DNA of 64,000 nucleotides from JBBRWO01 sp964388455 (GTDB lineage Bacteria; Actinomycetota; Coriobacteriia; Anaerosomatales; JAAXUF01): assembly GCA_964388455.1 (NCBI GenBank), contig CAYMAN010000005.1, positions 1 through 64,000 of the forward strand, given 5' to 3'. Positions 1 to 8,195 of this stretch are shown here, piece after piece. Below the pieces are notes generated by a model. That model was given only the letters and a program-made list of their open reading frames with translations. It made no database searches and was not told the DNA's origin. Made by a program: the position numbers and the translations under genes. Position 1 is the first letter of the stretch, and every line of letters begins with the position of its first letter.

Positions 1-922
1 TCTTGCTCGGCGCCTTGGTGACCTTGAGCTCCTGCGCCATCGAGTCGGTCCCCTGAGCCGAGAATGCACGCAGACCACGTGTCACGACCGGCGACAGGTG
101 CTCCGTCGTGTATGCGTGGATGTACTCCTCGACGGCCTTACGGCTGGCCTCAGATGCGAGTTCCTCATCTGTCGACTTGTCGTCCTCGCCCTCGGCGATT
201 GCCGCGGCATCCCCCTTCGGTGTGACGAACGCAGTCGCCATGGGGTCGTCGGTCGGATCCTCGGCGATCGCTGCAGGCTCGGCCATCGCGCTCGCCTCAT
301 CGGATTCGGGATCGGTGTCGAGGCGGGACGTCCGAGAGTACGCGATGCGCATCATGGCCTCGGTGTCCTCGGCGCCTTCTCGGCGATCGACCACCTCACC
401 AAAGATCCGGGCTGTGAAGGCGAGCGGGTCAGCGTCGATCTCGGCGATCAGTGCGTCTACGTCGTCCGCGATAGGCTCGAGCTCCGGCAGGTCACGATCC
501 GCCTGCTCAAGCGCAATGCGCGACCACGCAGCGATAGTCAATCCAACGCCGGGCCCGGAGATTCGCTCGGCGACGACGGCGAGAGGTGCCCGCACGCGAC
601 CGAGTCGCATCATGTCGAGGGGAACGTACGCCTGCAGGATGCCGGGAACCGGATCGCCCGTGGCAACGGCGCCAAACACGCGAGCCATGCTGGCGATGTT
701 GTAATACTCCGGTATCTGCGGAGACTTCTCAACGACGATCGGTTTGCGATCATCGTCGCTTACAGAGGCCTCGAACGCCGAGAGCAATCTGAGTGAAGCG
801 GCGTTGATGGCGAGCCGGACGCCAAGCGTATCCGACGAGCCGTCTGCGGGCGGAACGAACGGGTTTGCAATCAGGCCGAGACAAGACAAATCCGGGCCGC
901 ACTCTTCGCGAGTCACATCCAC
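1..922 (-). CDS. Hypothetical protein, 3' end beyond window
   Basis: An open frame without stop runs on the minus strand from a GTG at 922 to the left edge, so about 307 residues are visible and the C-terminus is missing. The GTG is preceded by an AAGGAAG-like ribosome binding site at 8 bases. The protein has no signal peptide or membrane segment. It is soluble-looking, with an early Pro-rich stretch, an Ala/Leu-rich helical middle and an acidic Asp/Glu-rich linker (about residues 200-255). I do not recognise the family. Several plus-strand open frames over the same bases have less protein-like composition and are rejected as shadows. The gene is separated from the hydrogenase cytochrome gene by a terminator. 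Confidence 0.6.
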   Translation of the reverse strand, partial: MDVTREECGPDLSCLGLIANPFVPPADGSSDTLGVRLAINAASLRLLSAFEASVSDDDRKPIVVEKSPQIPEYYNIASMARVFGAVATGDPVPGILQAYVPLDMMRLGRVRAPLAVVAERISGPGVGLTIAAWSRIALEQADRDLPELEPIADDVDALIAEIDADPLAFTARIFGEVVDRREGAEDTEAMMRIAYSRTSRLDTDPESDEASAMAEPAAIAEDPTDDPMATAFVTPKGDAAAIAEGEDDKSTDEELASEASRKAVEEYIHAYTTEHLSPVVTRGLRAFSAQGTDSMAQELKVTKAPSK

Positions 923-1073
923 TCGATGCACTTCCTTACCGGATGGAGGGGTACTGGGACATCTGCCGGATTCCCCTGCGTTTGCAGGACCCCATACAGC
1001 GAACGATTATACGGTGTGGCCAGCGCCCTGCACAGCGCGCCGAACGGAACACCACAGCATCTGCACACATAGA

Positions 1074-1107
1074 AGAGACCCCGGATGGGGATGCATCCGG
1101 GGTCTCT
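1074..1107 (-). terminator. Intrinsic terminator of hydrogenase operon
   Basis: A perfect 14-bp inverted repeat (AGAGACCCCGGATG and its complement, 6-base loop) lies 32 bases after the stop of the hexahaem cytochrome gene. On the minus strand it is followed by a short pyrimidine-rich tail (TCTATG), so it is a strong hairpin with a weak U-tract. Confidence 0.75.
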
Positions 1108-1138
1108 CAGTATCACTTTGCCGAAGTGCTGTTACACG

Positions 1139-2401
1139 CTACTTGTTGTGGCAGCGCTCGCAGACACCGCGGTTGTCGGCACGCAGCAGTGCACTCGAGA
1201 AGTTCGGGTTCACACCGCTGGGGCCAGCAGAGGCCGACGGGACCGGATACCACGTCACGACCGCGGAGGCGTTGTTCCCCAGAGTCGAGACAGCGGCGCC
1301 GTTCATGGCCACCTGGGTACCGTGTGCACGGTGGCACGTGAGGCAACCCATGTAGTCATTGACCTTCCAGTCGCCACGCTCGCTGGCGGGCGCACCGTCG
1401 CGCTTCTCCAGCGGAAGTACAGTGCTGGTGACAGCGGTACTGCCAAAGCCCTTAAGCGTGCTTGCGGCGTCGATCGTCGTGTCCACCTTGTGGCGATGAC
1501 GCACGCGACTTCCAACCGAAACACCCGCACCCGGAGTCAGCACACCAGCCACGCGAGTGGCATCCACGGTCTCATAACCGCCGTAGTTGTACGCCGAAGG
1601 CGAGTTGTCGTACTCGGTGTGGCACGCGGAGCACCAGTTCGAGATAGAGCGGTTGCCGACGCTGTACGTCGACGCAAGCTTGAACTGGTACTCAGCACTG
1701 GTGTAGTTCGGGTAGTACGTGGCCATCTGGCTCGCACCGGCCTCGTGCTTCAGCCAGCCGTTCGCGGGGTAGCCCTCCTCCGAGGAGAAGACGTACGGCT
1801 GAGGGGTGACGCCGTCAAGCGCGTAGCCACCGACCCTCACGCCGTTGACCGAATCCTTGAGGATGCGGTAGTTCGACGAGCCGTGGGGATCGTGGCACGA
1901 GGTACACGTGAGGTTCGTGCCTGCGGGAGCCGTGTTACCGGCGCCCCACATCGGGTCGGTCAGGGTGCCCTTCTCCATATCGTGCATGGAAGAAGATGCG
2001 GTGAAACCAACTCCGTTGGTGGCAGGCATCGATACGAAGCCACCACCGTTCAGAGGACCGTCGAACGTCGAGTTGGTGGCAGCGCCAGCCGACGACAGAG
2101 GACCGGAGTCGAAGACGCCGGATACAACGTTCGTGGCCGCACCCGGAGCAGCGTCACCATGGCAGGCGTTACAAAACTCCTGCATGGAGGATGCGTCCGA
2201 GATCAGGAGGGCACTGTGATTGTTTCCACCAGCGTCCTTCCAGCTCAGATCCGAGAACGACGTGTGTGCACGGTGACAACCGGCGCACGCGTCGGTGTCG
2301 AGCGCATAGCCGCCGTGCGGACCGAAGTTCGCAAAAGCGGACGTTGCGGTCGCGAACATGATGACCGCTCCAAGGGCGAGGATTATGCTTACTTTCTTCA
2401 C
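1139..2401 (-). CDS. Secreted hexahaem cytochrome c, hydrogenase partner
   Basis: A 420-residue protein with an N-terminal Sec signal peptide (about residues 1-24) and six CXXCH motifs: CAGCH, CNACH, CTSCH, CSACH, CLTCH and CERCH, the last three residues from the end. The haem motifs are spread over Gly/Ser/Thr-rich sequence, as in exported paired-CXXCH cytochromes. The GTG start at 2401 follows a strong AAGGAGG. It begins 17 bases after the hydrogenase large-subunit stop, so it is almost certainly the third gene of that operon and the probable electron acceptor or donor of the hydrogenase. It is a paralogue of the cytochrome at 11795-13033, sharing the N-terminal ACAGCHRAHTS block and the C-terminal DNRGVCE.CHNK block. 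There is no membrane anchor. Confidence 0.92.
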   Translation of the reverse strand: MKKVSIILALGAVIMFATATSAFANFGPHGGYALDTDACAGCHRAHTSFSDLSWKDAGGNNHSALLISDASSMQEFCNACHGDAAPGAATNVVSGVFDSGPLSSAGAATNSTFDGPLNGGGFVSMPATNGVGFTASSSMHDMEKGTLTDPMWGAGNTAPAGTNLTCTSCHDPHGSSNYRILKDSVNGVRVGGYALDGVTPQPYVFSSEEGYPANGWLKHEAGASQMATYYPNYTSAEYQFKLASTYSVGNRSISNWCSACHTEYDNSPSAYNYGGYETVDATRVAGVLTPGAGVSVGSRVRHRHKVDTTIDAASTLKGFGSTAVTSTVLPLEKRDGAPASERGDWKVNDYMGCLTCHRAHGTQVAMNGAAVSTLGNNASAVVTWYPVPSASAGPSGVNPNFSSALLRADNRGVCERCHNK

Positions 2402-2418
2402 TCAGTACACCTCCTTCT

Positions 2419-4866
2419 CTAGTGTACCGCGCACGCGATGCACGGGTCGAAGGACTGGGCAACACGCAGGGCCTCGACTCCACCGGCGGTGGGGACGGTG
2501 ACGCCTGCGGTGTTCTTGAAGCTTGCACCGGCGTCGCTGTACGGGATGCCGATCATGGCCTCTTCCATCGGGCCACGCTCGCCACCGGCTGCAGCAGATG
2601 CCTTGGGCGATGCATTCCAGGTAGTCGGAACGACGCACTGGTACGCGTCAATCTTGCCACCCTTGATGGTGATGAAGTGCATGAGCGCACCACGCGGGGC
2701 GTCGCATGCACCGAAGCCGCTGACGGAGTCCTGCGGGATGGGGGTACCGGGAGCGTAGGTAGCTCCGGTGGCAGAAGCGAGCTGACCGAGCCATCCACCC
2801 GTGCCTGCACCGAAAACGCCCGTGGTCTTGCTGAAGCCGCCGAGCATCTTCTGGACGAGGTACAGAGACTCGATCGCACGACCGCGGACGCGGTCCATGG
2901 TGGAGGCTCCACCCTTCAGGCCGATGATCCAGTTCGTGACGGCACCGGTGATGTAGGAAGCGGAGTCCGTGTACGCCGTGAGGATGGTCGAGTTCGCCAG
3001 CCCGATGATGTTGGTGTCAACACCCGGGTTGCCGAGCTTGCCGACCACGACACCGAGCGCAGGAACATGCAGCTCAGCGAGACCCTCGCGGAGCAGTGCG
3101 ACAGCGAGGTCCGCACCGACCATCTTGGGATCGAGGCCGTTGCCCGAAACGTGGACGTAGTCCGCGTAGTCGGCCAGGCCGAACGGGGTGAGATCCACGC
3201 TGGTGGCAAGCGCAACGTTGTCCTTGAACAGGCCCATGATGAACATGCGAGCCATGGGACCGCCTTCGGCCGAGTTGCCGTTCCAGCGCGGAGCCTTGAG
3301 CCAGCTGTACTTCGAGGCATCGCCACGAAGCGGGATGGTGCGGTTGACCACGTGCGGGTCCGACACACCGTTGGCGGGGTACCCGGCTGCGACGGCAGCG
3401 GGTGACGTGGTGTCATACCGCGCAAACGTGCAGTCCTCACGCAGGTTGGCGTACACATCAGCCGTGTTGATCGACTGAGCAGCGGCGGCGGGCGTCATGC
3501 CGGGCTTGTAGCCACGGGCGAGAGCGAGCGAGCCGTCGGACTGCGGGAACGCGCCCCATGAGAGGAACTTCTTGATGCCGGCGCCGTAGCCGGAGCCGCC
3601 GTTGTTCACATTGTCGAACGGAGTGTAGAGCGCCCCGAGCGCAAGAACCAACGGTACGTACTCCTTGACGATGAACTCTCCGACCTCAGCGATCATGGCA
3701 CGGAACTTCGTGCACTTGACCGTCAGGTTCTCGGTGTGGTCTGTGGTGACTCCACCGGCGACAAAGGTTGAGGTCATCGGCATACGACCTGCGAACAGCG
3801 CGCCTGCCTCGAACGTGAGGCGACGGATGCGCAGTGCCTTGATGTACTGGTTGATGACAGCCGACCACAGGTCAGTCGAGAAGCCGTTGTCTTCGTCCTT
3901 CAGAGGAAGAACGCCGGTACCGGCTCCACCATCAGTGCCGTGACCCGCCGAGAGCAGCAGCGGGTGATAGTAGCTGGTGTCGAAGTACGGAGTCCACGGC
4001 GCCATGTTGGGGCCCTGAACGTAGCTCGGCGCAGCCAGGTGATAGAAGTGCGTGATGCTCGACATCAAGTACTCCGCAGCAAGCACAAGGTTGCGGATGT
4101 GCACCGCCTTGGCGGGCACGCCCTTACCGTTGGCGCCGGGGGCACCGATCATCGGTGTCTGGAAGTTGTCGTTGTAGCCGTAGACCGACTCAACGGCGAA
4201 CATGGCCGTGGTGCCGTGGGGTACGGGGCACACGCCACAGATGCGCTGAACGAACGTGATCGCATCGTTAGGGTTGCGGCCGAGCAGGAAGTTCTCGAAG
4301 CCACGCCACAGGTTTCCGTGAACGTCGGCTTCGGTCACGAGACCGTCGGCACCCGTCGTGAGCTTGACGCCGAGGTGCCCCTCGATGCGGGAGATCGGAT
4401 CGACCTCCACCTCACCGGAGCTGAGAATTCCAGCCATCACGGAAATCGCGCGAGTGGCGCGGAATTCTGCGCCCAGCGACACATCCGTTGCATCGACGAA
4501 ATCAGCAGCGAACGTGTAGGTACCTGCGGAAGCACCAGCGGCAAAAGTCACGCGAAGGTTTCCGGTGACATTCGCACCGCCGGCGATTGGGACGACGTCG
4601 TTCGGGGGCGGGTAGTTCGGATACGTGCCGAAGAGCGATGAACCCACGAGGGTAACCGGAAGCGCCTCCCAGACACCTGCATTGTTCACCGTGTCTTCAA
4701 ATTCCATGCTCACAAGTCCGGCGGCGAGCCCGCTGCCGGCGATTGAGAACTGGAACTTGCCGAGAACGCTGGCTACGTCCGTGTTGGTGACAGTAACGCT
4801 CGTAACAAGCGGCGTACCTTTCACAAACGGCTTGTTAAAGCCATTGAGAACGTAAGTGAATCCCAT
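2419..4866 (-). CDS. [NiFe] hydrogenase large subunit with extra N-terminal domain
   Basis: Catalytic subunit (815 residues) of an exported group-1-like [NiFe] hydrogenase, oxidising or producing H2. The Ni-Fe ligands are visible: RICGVC (Cys210, Cys213) and DPCIAC (Cys809, Cys812). The VDPISRIEGH motif, which normally opens the protein, lies here at 155-164. Residues 1 to about 150 are an extra Gly/Thr/Val-rich, beta-strand-like domain. The ATG at 4866 has AGGAGG at 8 bases, so the extension is translated. The protein ends DPCIACAVH followed directly by TAG: the C-terminal peptide normally removed by the maturation protease is absent. There is no export signal of its own; it probably travels with the TAT-bearing small subunit. 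No hyp maturation genes lie in this window. Confidence 0.93.
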   Translation of the reverse strand: MGFTYVLNGFNKPFVKGTPLVTSVTVTNTDVASVLGKFQFSIAGSGLAAGLVSMEFEDTVNNAGVWEALPVTLVGSSLFGTYPNYPPPNDVVPIAGGANVTGNLRVTFAAGASAGTYTFAADFVDATDVSLGAEFRATRAISVMAGILSSGEVEVDPISRIEGHLGVKLTTGADGLVTEADVHGNLWRGFENFLLGRNPNDAITFVQRICGVCPVPHGTTAMFAVESVYGYNDNFQTPMIGAPGANGKGVPAKAVHIRNLVLAAEYLMSSITHFYHLAAPSYVQGPNMAPWTPYFDTSYYHPLLLSAGHGTDGGAGTGVLPLKDEDNGFSTDLWSAVINQYIKALRIRRLTFEAGALFAGRMPMTSTFVAGGVTTDHTENLTVKCTKFRAMIAEVGEFIVKEYVPLVLALGALYTPFDNVNNGGSGYGAGIKKFLSWGAFPQSDGSLALARGYKPGMTPAAAAQSINTADVYANLREDCTFARYDTTSPAAVAAGYPANGVSDPHVVNRTIPLRGDASKYSWLKAPRWNGNSAEGGPMARMFIMGLFKDNVALATSVDLTPFGLADYADYVHVSGNGLDPKMVGADLAVALLREGLAELHVPALGVVVGKLGNPGVDTNIIGLANSTILTAYTDSASYITGAVTNWIIGLKGGASTMDRVRGRAIESLYLVQKMLGGFSKTTGVFGAGTGGWLGQLASATGATYAPGTPIPQDSVSGFGACDAPRGALMHFITIKGGKIDAYQCVVPTTWNASPKASAAAGGERGPMEEAMIGIPYSDAGASFKNTAGVTVPTAGGVEALRVAQSFDPCIACAVH

Positions 4867-4886
4867 CTGCTATCCTCCTCTCTTTC

Positions 4887-6239
4887 TTATCGAACGATGA
4901 ACGGCAGGAAGCTGTCAGGATATCCGGCTTCCGTGCAGCCCATGCAGGGGGCTCCGCCGGCGACACAGTTGCCGCCCTTGGCGCCGTGCACGGTCTGAAT
5001 GCCGTAGTCCCATGAAGCGTTGTTGGTCGGCTGCTGGCCGTTCCAGCCGTGAGCAGCACACAAGGTCATGGTCTGCATGCCCTTGCAGCCAAGAAGCTGC
5101 AGGCAACCCGGATCACCGGACTTGGCGGCGAACTTGCCGTCGAGGAAGTCCTGGTAGCGGGTACAGAACGCCCCGTGCAGAGTCTGGCCGTAGACAGCCT
5201 TGAGACGACGCTGGCTGTCGACCGCAGCGCCGTTGATGCTGCCGTCACTCTTCAGAATACCCAGAGGGCCGTTGGCCGCAGTTGCTGCACCGGGACCATT
5301 GGTGAAGTCAACGAGCCACGCGACGACCGTGAGGATGAACCACCACGGGTTGGTCGGGCAACCGGGAACCGCAACGACCTTGTTCTTGGCAAGTGAACCT
5401 CGGTGCTCGAGGAACTGGTACGTCCCCATCGCTCCGGTCTGACCTTCGCCGAGAAGCGGAGACACGCAGGCGGGGTATCCGCCAAAGCATGCGCACTGGC
5501 CGATCGGGATGACCGCAGCGCACTCTGCCTGCGTCGCAAGCTCGAAGACGACGTCGTCGAACTCCAGTTCGTGTGGCGTCGGCTCGTTGGGGGTGCCATC
5601 GACACCGATCGAGCACCACGGTGCGGCACCCGTTGCATCCCAGTATCCGCCCAGTTCCTTGGGCTGAATCGCACCCTCGACGATGAGCACAAACGGCGCA
5701 CCGGGGGTGTCCATGCTGTCCTTGAGCCACTGGTAGGCCAAGTCCGAACCCATGCCCATGATCGTCTCATGGTACTGAAGGTCGATGAAGTCGATCAGAA
5801 CGTCCGCGACATCGATGATGTACGGATCGTCATCGTTTGCGACAGCGTTGAAGTCCGAACCCGTGACGCTGCCGGTCTTGCTGATGGTGCGGTGACCGTA
5901 CGGATGAGTAGTATCGCCGTAGGGATCGGAGCCGAGCACGTGTGCTCCGCTGCCATCTCCTCCCACCGCAAGGTCAAGCGCCGCAACGGTCGTATAGCTA
6001 GCGCCCTCGATAGCTTTACCGGTGGCGTTCTCAAACAGGCTGAGCAGAGATACCGAACAGCCGGTGCACTCAGCGCCATGCACCCAGACCACCTTCGGCT
6101 TCGTGGTCCAAGATGCACCCGCCCATGCGGAACCATGGGCAAACGCCTCGCCGACCTTTGCAAGGTCGAGCTGGCTCATGCCCATGGCTGCAGCCAAGGT
6201 TCCCAGCCGAGTAACAAACTGACGTCTTGTTATCGCCAT
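4887..6239 (-). CDS. [NiFe] hydrogenase small subunit, TAT-exported
   Basis: Iron-sulfur electron-transfer subunit (450 residues). It starts at the ATG at 6239 with AAGGAGG upstream; the longer GTG start at 6260 would place that ribosome binding site inside the gene. A twin-arginine signal (ITRRQFV) is followed by a hydrophobic stretch. Proximal cluster: ECTGC (Cys58, Cys61) with a later GCPTNPWW. Distal cluster: HGAFC and following Cys residues. The medial-cluster region reads NCVAGGAPCMGC, with a Cys where standard enzymes have Pro, so a 4Fe-4S medial cluster is likely. About 55 extra residues are inserted after the first cluster. The C-terminus (PFIVR) has no membrane anchor, unlike HyaA-type subunits. 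The large subunit starts 20 bases downstream. Confidence 0.93.
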   Translation of the reverse strand: MAITRRQFVTRLGTLAAAMGMSQLDLAKVGEAFAHGSAWAGASWTTKPKVVWVHGAECTGCSVSLLSLFENATGKAIEGASYTTVAALDLAVGGDGSGAHVLGSDPYGDTTHPYGHRTISKTGSVTGSDFNAVANDDDPYIIDVADVLIDFIDLQYHETIMGMGSDLAYQWLKDSMDTPGAPFVLIVEGAIQPKELGGYWDATGAAPWCSIGVDGTPNEPTPHELEFDDVVFELATQAECAAVIPIGQCACFGGYPACVSPLLGEGQTGAMGTYQFLEHRGSLAKNKVVAVPGCPTNPWWFILTVVAWLVDFTNGPGAATAANGPLGILKSDGSINGAAVDSQRRLKAVYGQTLHGAFCTRYQDFLDGKFAAKSGDPGCLQLLGCKGMQTMTLCAAHGWNGQQPTNNASWDYGIQTVHGAKGGNCVAGGAPCMGCTEAGYPDSFLPFIVR

Positions 6240-6300
6240 GCTTTCCCAAACCTCCTTCACGCACTCCTAGTGCTAGTAAGACTTGCCGAGAACGAGCACG

Positions 6301-6352
6301 AAAAAAGGCCCACCTCCTGTCGAACTGCTCCGTCTCTCGGAACACAGGTGGA
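6301..6352 (-). terminator. Terminator-like hairpin in hydrogenase leader (attenuator?)
   Basis: On the minus strand a CCACCTGT arm, an inner six-pair hairpin (GTTCCG, loop AGAGA, CGGAGC) and an ACAGGAGGTGG arm are followed by GGCC and six T. It lies 62 bases upstream of the hydrogenase start and downstream of the CRP-like site. It may therefore be an attenuator within the transcript. Alternatively it terminates the NHL operon 285 bases upstream. Confidence 0.55.
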
Positions 6353-6489
6353 GGGCGATATCGGGACGATGGCAGAAGCACCCTGTGTAGGTTGGTAGAT
6401 TGCTTCCGACTGCGCCTTGGTCCGAGTACCGGCTCCGACCTGCAAGTACACAGCTGTATGCGACTAAGAATCGCTAAAACTGGCGCCCT

Positions 6490-6505
6490 TGTAACAGGTG
6501 TTACA
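6490..6505. promoter_or_regulatory. CRP/FNR-like palindromic operator, site 1
   Basis: TGTAACA-GG-TGTTACA is a perfect palindrome, 251 bases upstream of the hydrogenase start. The TGTAA-N6-TTACA geometry equals the half-site spacing of CRP-family operators (TGTGA-N6-TCACA). The same element precedes the formate dehydrogenase and cytochrome b operons. The binding protein is unknown. Confidence 0.55.
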
Positions 6506-6636
6506 TTGGCTCATGCCTATGCTACCTCTGCGCCGGCATGTGGTCAACGAGAAATCCGCAATTCCTACACATTGCGGAGGCGACCTTCATGCCTCGGACA
6601 ACTGTGTGGAATCCCTCGGAATTGGCCCGGAATAGG

Positions 6637-8139
6637 CTAGGACCTGGACCCAGAACCGTCCTTGGGCGCCCCGAACCGGTTGATGAACTCGAGGTGATCC
6701 ACGGTCGGGACCTCGAGCACCCGTCCGATACGGCGCAGTTCGCCACTCTCGGTGCAGAAGAGTCGCGCGCGTTGCGCGATCGACATCACGATCGCGTCCG
6801 ACTCCGTGAGCTCATAGCGATCCTTGAGCGCCTGAGAGTCCGACGGCGAATGCTCGACGGGATTCAGCAGCTCCTCCATGTTCGCGCGACCCTGAATCAG
6901 CCCGCGCAGCAGCTCGTAATCCTCGAGCGTGACCTCCCAGCGCACTCGACGCTGAATCATGCGCTCAGCTTCCTCAGCGGCGATCATGGCGGTCACGAAG
7001 TCAGCGGTGGCGAAGAAGCGACGCTTGCGGAGGAGCAGGAGCAGCGGCAGAAGGAGGAGGGGCGTCAGGCAAAGAGTCCAGCCGGTGGCCGTGGTCGGAA
7101 CAGGAATCGGGTTGGCAACCGAGGGCCATCCCCATACCTGGATGCGTCCGTTGTTACTGTCGGTTATGAAGATCTTGCGCTTGGAGTCGATGGATACATC
7201 GTTGGGGTAGTTGAACTGGCCTTCCAAGACACCCTTTGCACCAAAGGTCAGGACCTTCTCGGAGGTCGAGGAGTCCCAGATGGTGGCGTCGTGGGCGAGT
7301 GTGTCAACGACTACCAGGCGTAGCGGCTCCTCAGGGTCAAGTTTGGGAAGGAAGGCCAACCCGCGCGGAAGACCCTGGGTAACCTGCATGCGCTTGAACT
7401 CGCCTCGGCGGCTAAAGACCTGAATGCGACGATTGTTGGAGTCGGCGACCCATACCTCGTCGCCGCGGACCTTGACGGAGTTGGGGAACTGGAAGACGGA
7501 CTCACCCTGGGTCGGATCATTGATCATGCCAAACGTCCCGACGCTGCGGTTGAACGCTCCGTCGGGACGGAAGATCAGCAGGCGGTGCCCGTTGAGAATC
7601 TCAGTGACGTAGAGCGTCCCATCAGGTGCGAACGCCAGAGCGAGCGGTGCCCACTGAACACCCTTGGGAACCTTGATCGTGGGCAGCTGATCCTTGGGAA
7701 GCTTGGGATCGAAGACCCGAAGGAACTTCCCCTCAGAGCTGAAGATGGCGATGCTTCGCGTGCGGCGATCGCTCACCCACAGTTCACCGGTCTTGGGATG
7801 CTTTGCGACGTAGAGCGGCACGACCAGCTTGCCCTTACCCCACGAGGCGATCTTGGTGCCGGTCTTGGTGAACACGTCGAGCACGCCGCGACGGGAATCC
7901 GTCACGTATACCCGATTCCCGCTCACGAGAACGCCCAACGGACGGACCAGTCTGTCCTGACCCTCGCCACTGAAGGAATACAGGTACTGCGGCATGGGAA
8001 GCAGATCCGCCTCGTTGACCTGAATGTCGATACCCAACGACCTGGTCGAGCGATAGTTCACGAACGCAGCTGCGAGCAACGCAAGGAGTATGACGAGTAC
8101 GACGATCGCGATGATTTGGCGCATCCGCTTACGGGACAT
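6637..8139 (-). CDS. Membrane-anchored NHL beta-propeller protein 1 with PIN-like tail
   Basis: A 500-residue protein. Transmembrane helix 1 spans about 8-29. Then comes an extracytoplasmic six-bladed NHL-type propeller (about 45-340; repeated VYVTDS.., VWVADSNNRRIQVF and IFITDSNNGRIQVW blades). Transmembrane helix 2 spans about 349-370, followed by RKRR and a cytoplasmic tail (371-500). In the tail, ESDAIVMSIAQRARLFCTESGELRRIG resembles the second half of PIN domains, but the first catalytic Asp block is not evident. The ATG at 8139 has AGGAGGA upstream. It follows the TPR gene by 56 bases. A paralogue of the same architecture lies at 18966-20462. Function is unknown; NHL proteins are often found beside multihaem cytochromes, and a scaffold or assembly role is inference. 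Confidence 0.8.
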   Translation of the reverse strand: MSRKRMRQIIAIVVLVILLALLAAAFVNYRSTRSLGIDIQVNEADLLPMPQYLYSFSGEGQDRLVRPLGVLVSGNRVYVTDSRRGVLDVFTKTGTKIASWGKGKLVVPLYVAKHPKTGELWVSDRRTRSIAIFSSEGKFLRVFDPKLPKDQLPTIKVPKGVQWAPLALAFAPDGTLYVTEILNGHRLLIFRPDGAFNRSVGTFGMINDPTQGESVFQFPNSVKVRGDEVWVADSNNRRIQVFSRRGEFKRMQVTQGLPRGLAFLPKLDPEEPLRLVVVDTLAHDATIWDSSTSEKVLTFGAKGVLEGQFNYPNDVSIDSKRKIFITDSNNGRIQVWGWPSVANPIPVPTTATGWTLCLTPLLLLPLLLLLRKRRFFATADFVTAMIAAEEAERMIQRRVRWEVTLEDYELLRGLIQGRANMEELLNPVEHSPSDSQALKDRYELTESDAIVMSIAQRARLFCTESGELRRIGRVLEVPTVDHLEFINRFGAPKDGSGSRS

Positions 8140-8195
8140 GTACTGCGTTCCTCCTGGATCGTCACGGCGTACGCCGCAGTGGCCATTCGAGCGGT

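Larger units (their letters stand above)
6240..6636 (-). promoter_or_regulatory. Leader and promoter region of hydrogenase operon
   Basis: A gene-free 397-base stretch between the NHL protein stop and the hydrogenase small-subunit start. On the minus strand it holds, in order, a CRP-like palindrome (6490-6505), about 130 bases able to fold but not matching a riboswitch I recognise, a terminator-like hairpin (6301-6352), then 61 bases to the start codon. I see no convincing small gene. Confidence 0.6.

Noticed and set aside
98..796. Plus-strand open frames over the first 800 bases
   Set aside because: The minus strand has an uninterrupted frame to the window edge with more protein-like composition and a ribosome binding site; the plus frames are shadows.
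1130..1136. A TGTTACA half-site near the hydrogenase operon end
   Set aside because: No partner half-site at the right spacing and it lies beside the stop codon and terminator.
2419..2430. Selenocysteine in the hydrogenase ([NiFeSe] type)
   Set aside because: Both C-terminal metal ligands are Cys codons and the stop is TAG, so it is a [NiFe] enzyme despite the NiFeSe-like medial cluster.
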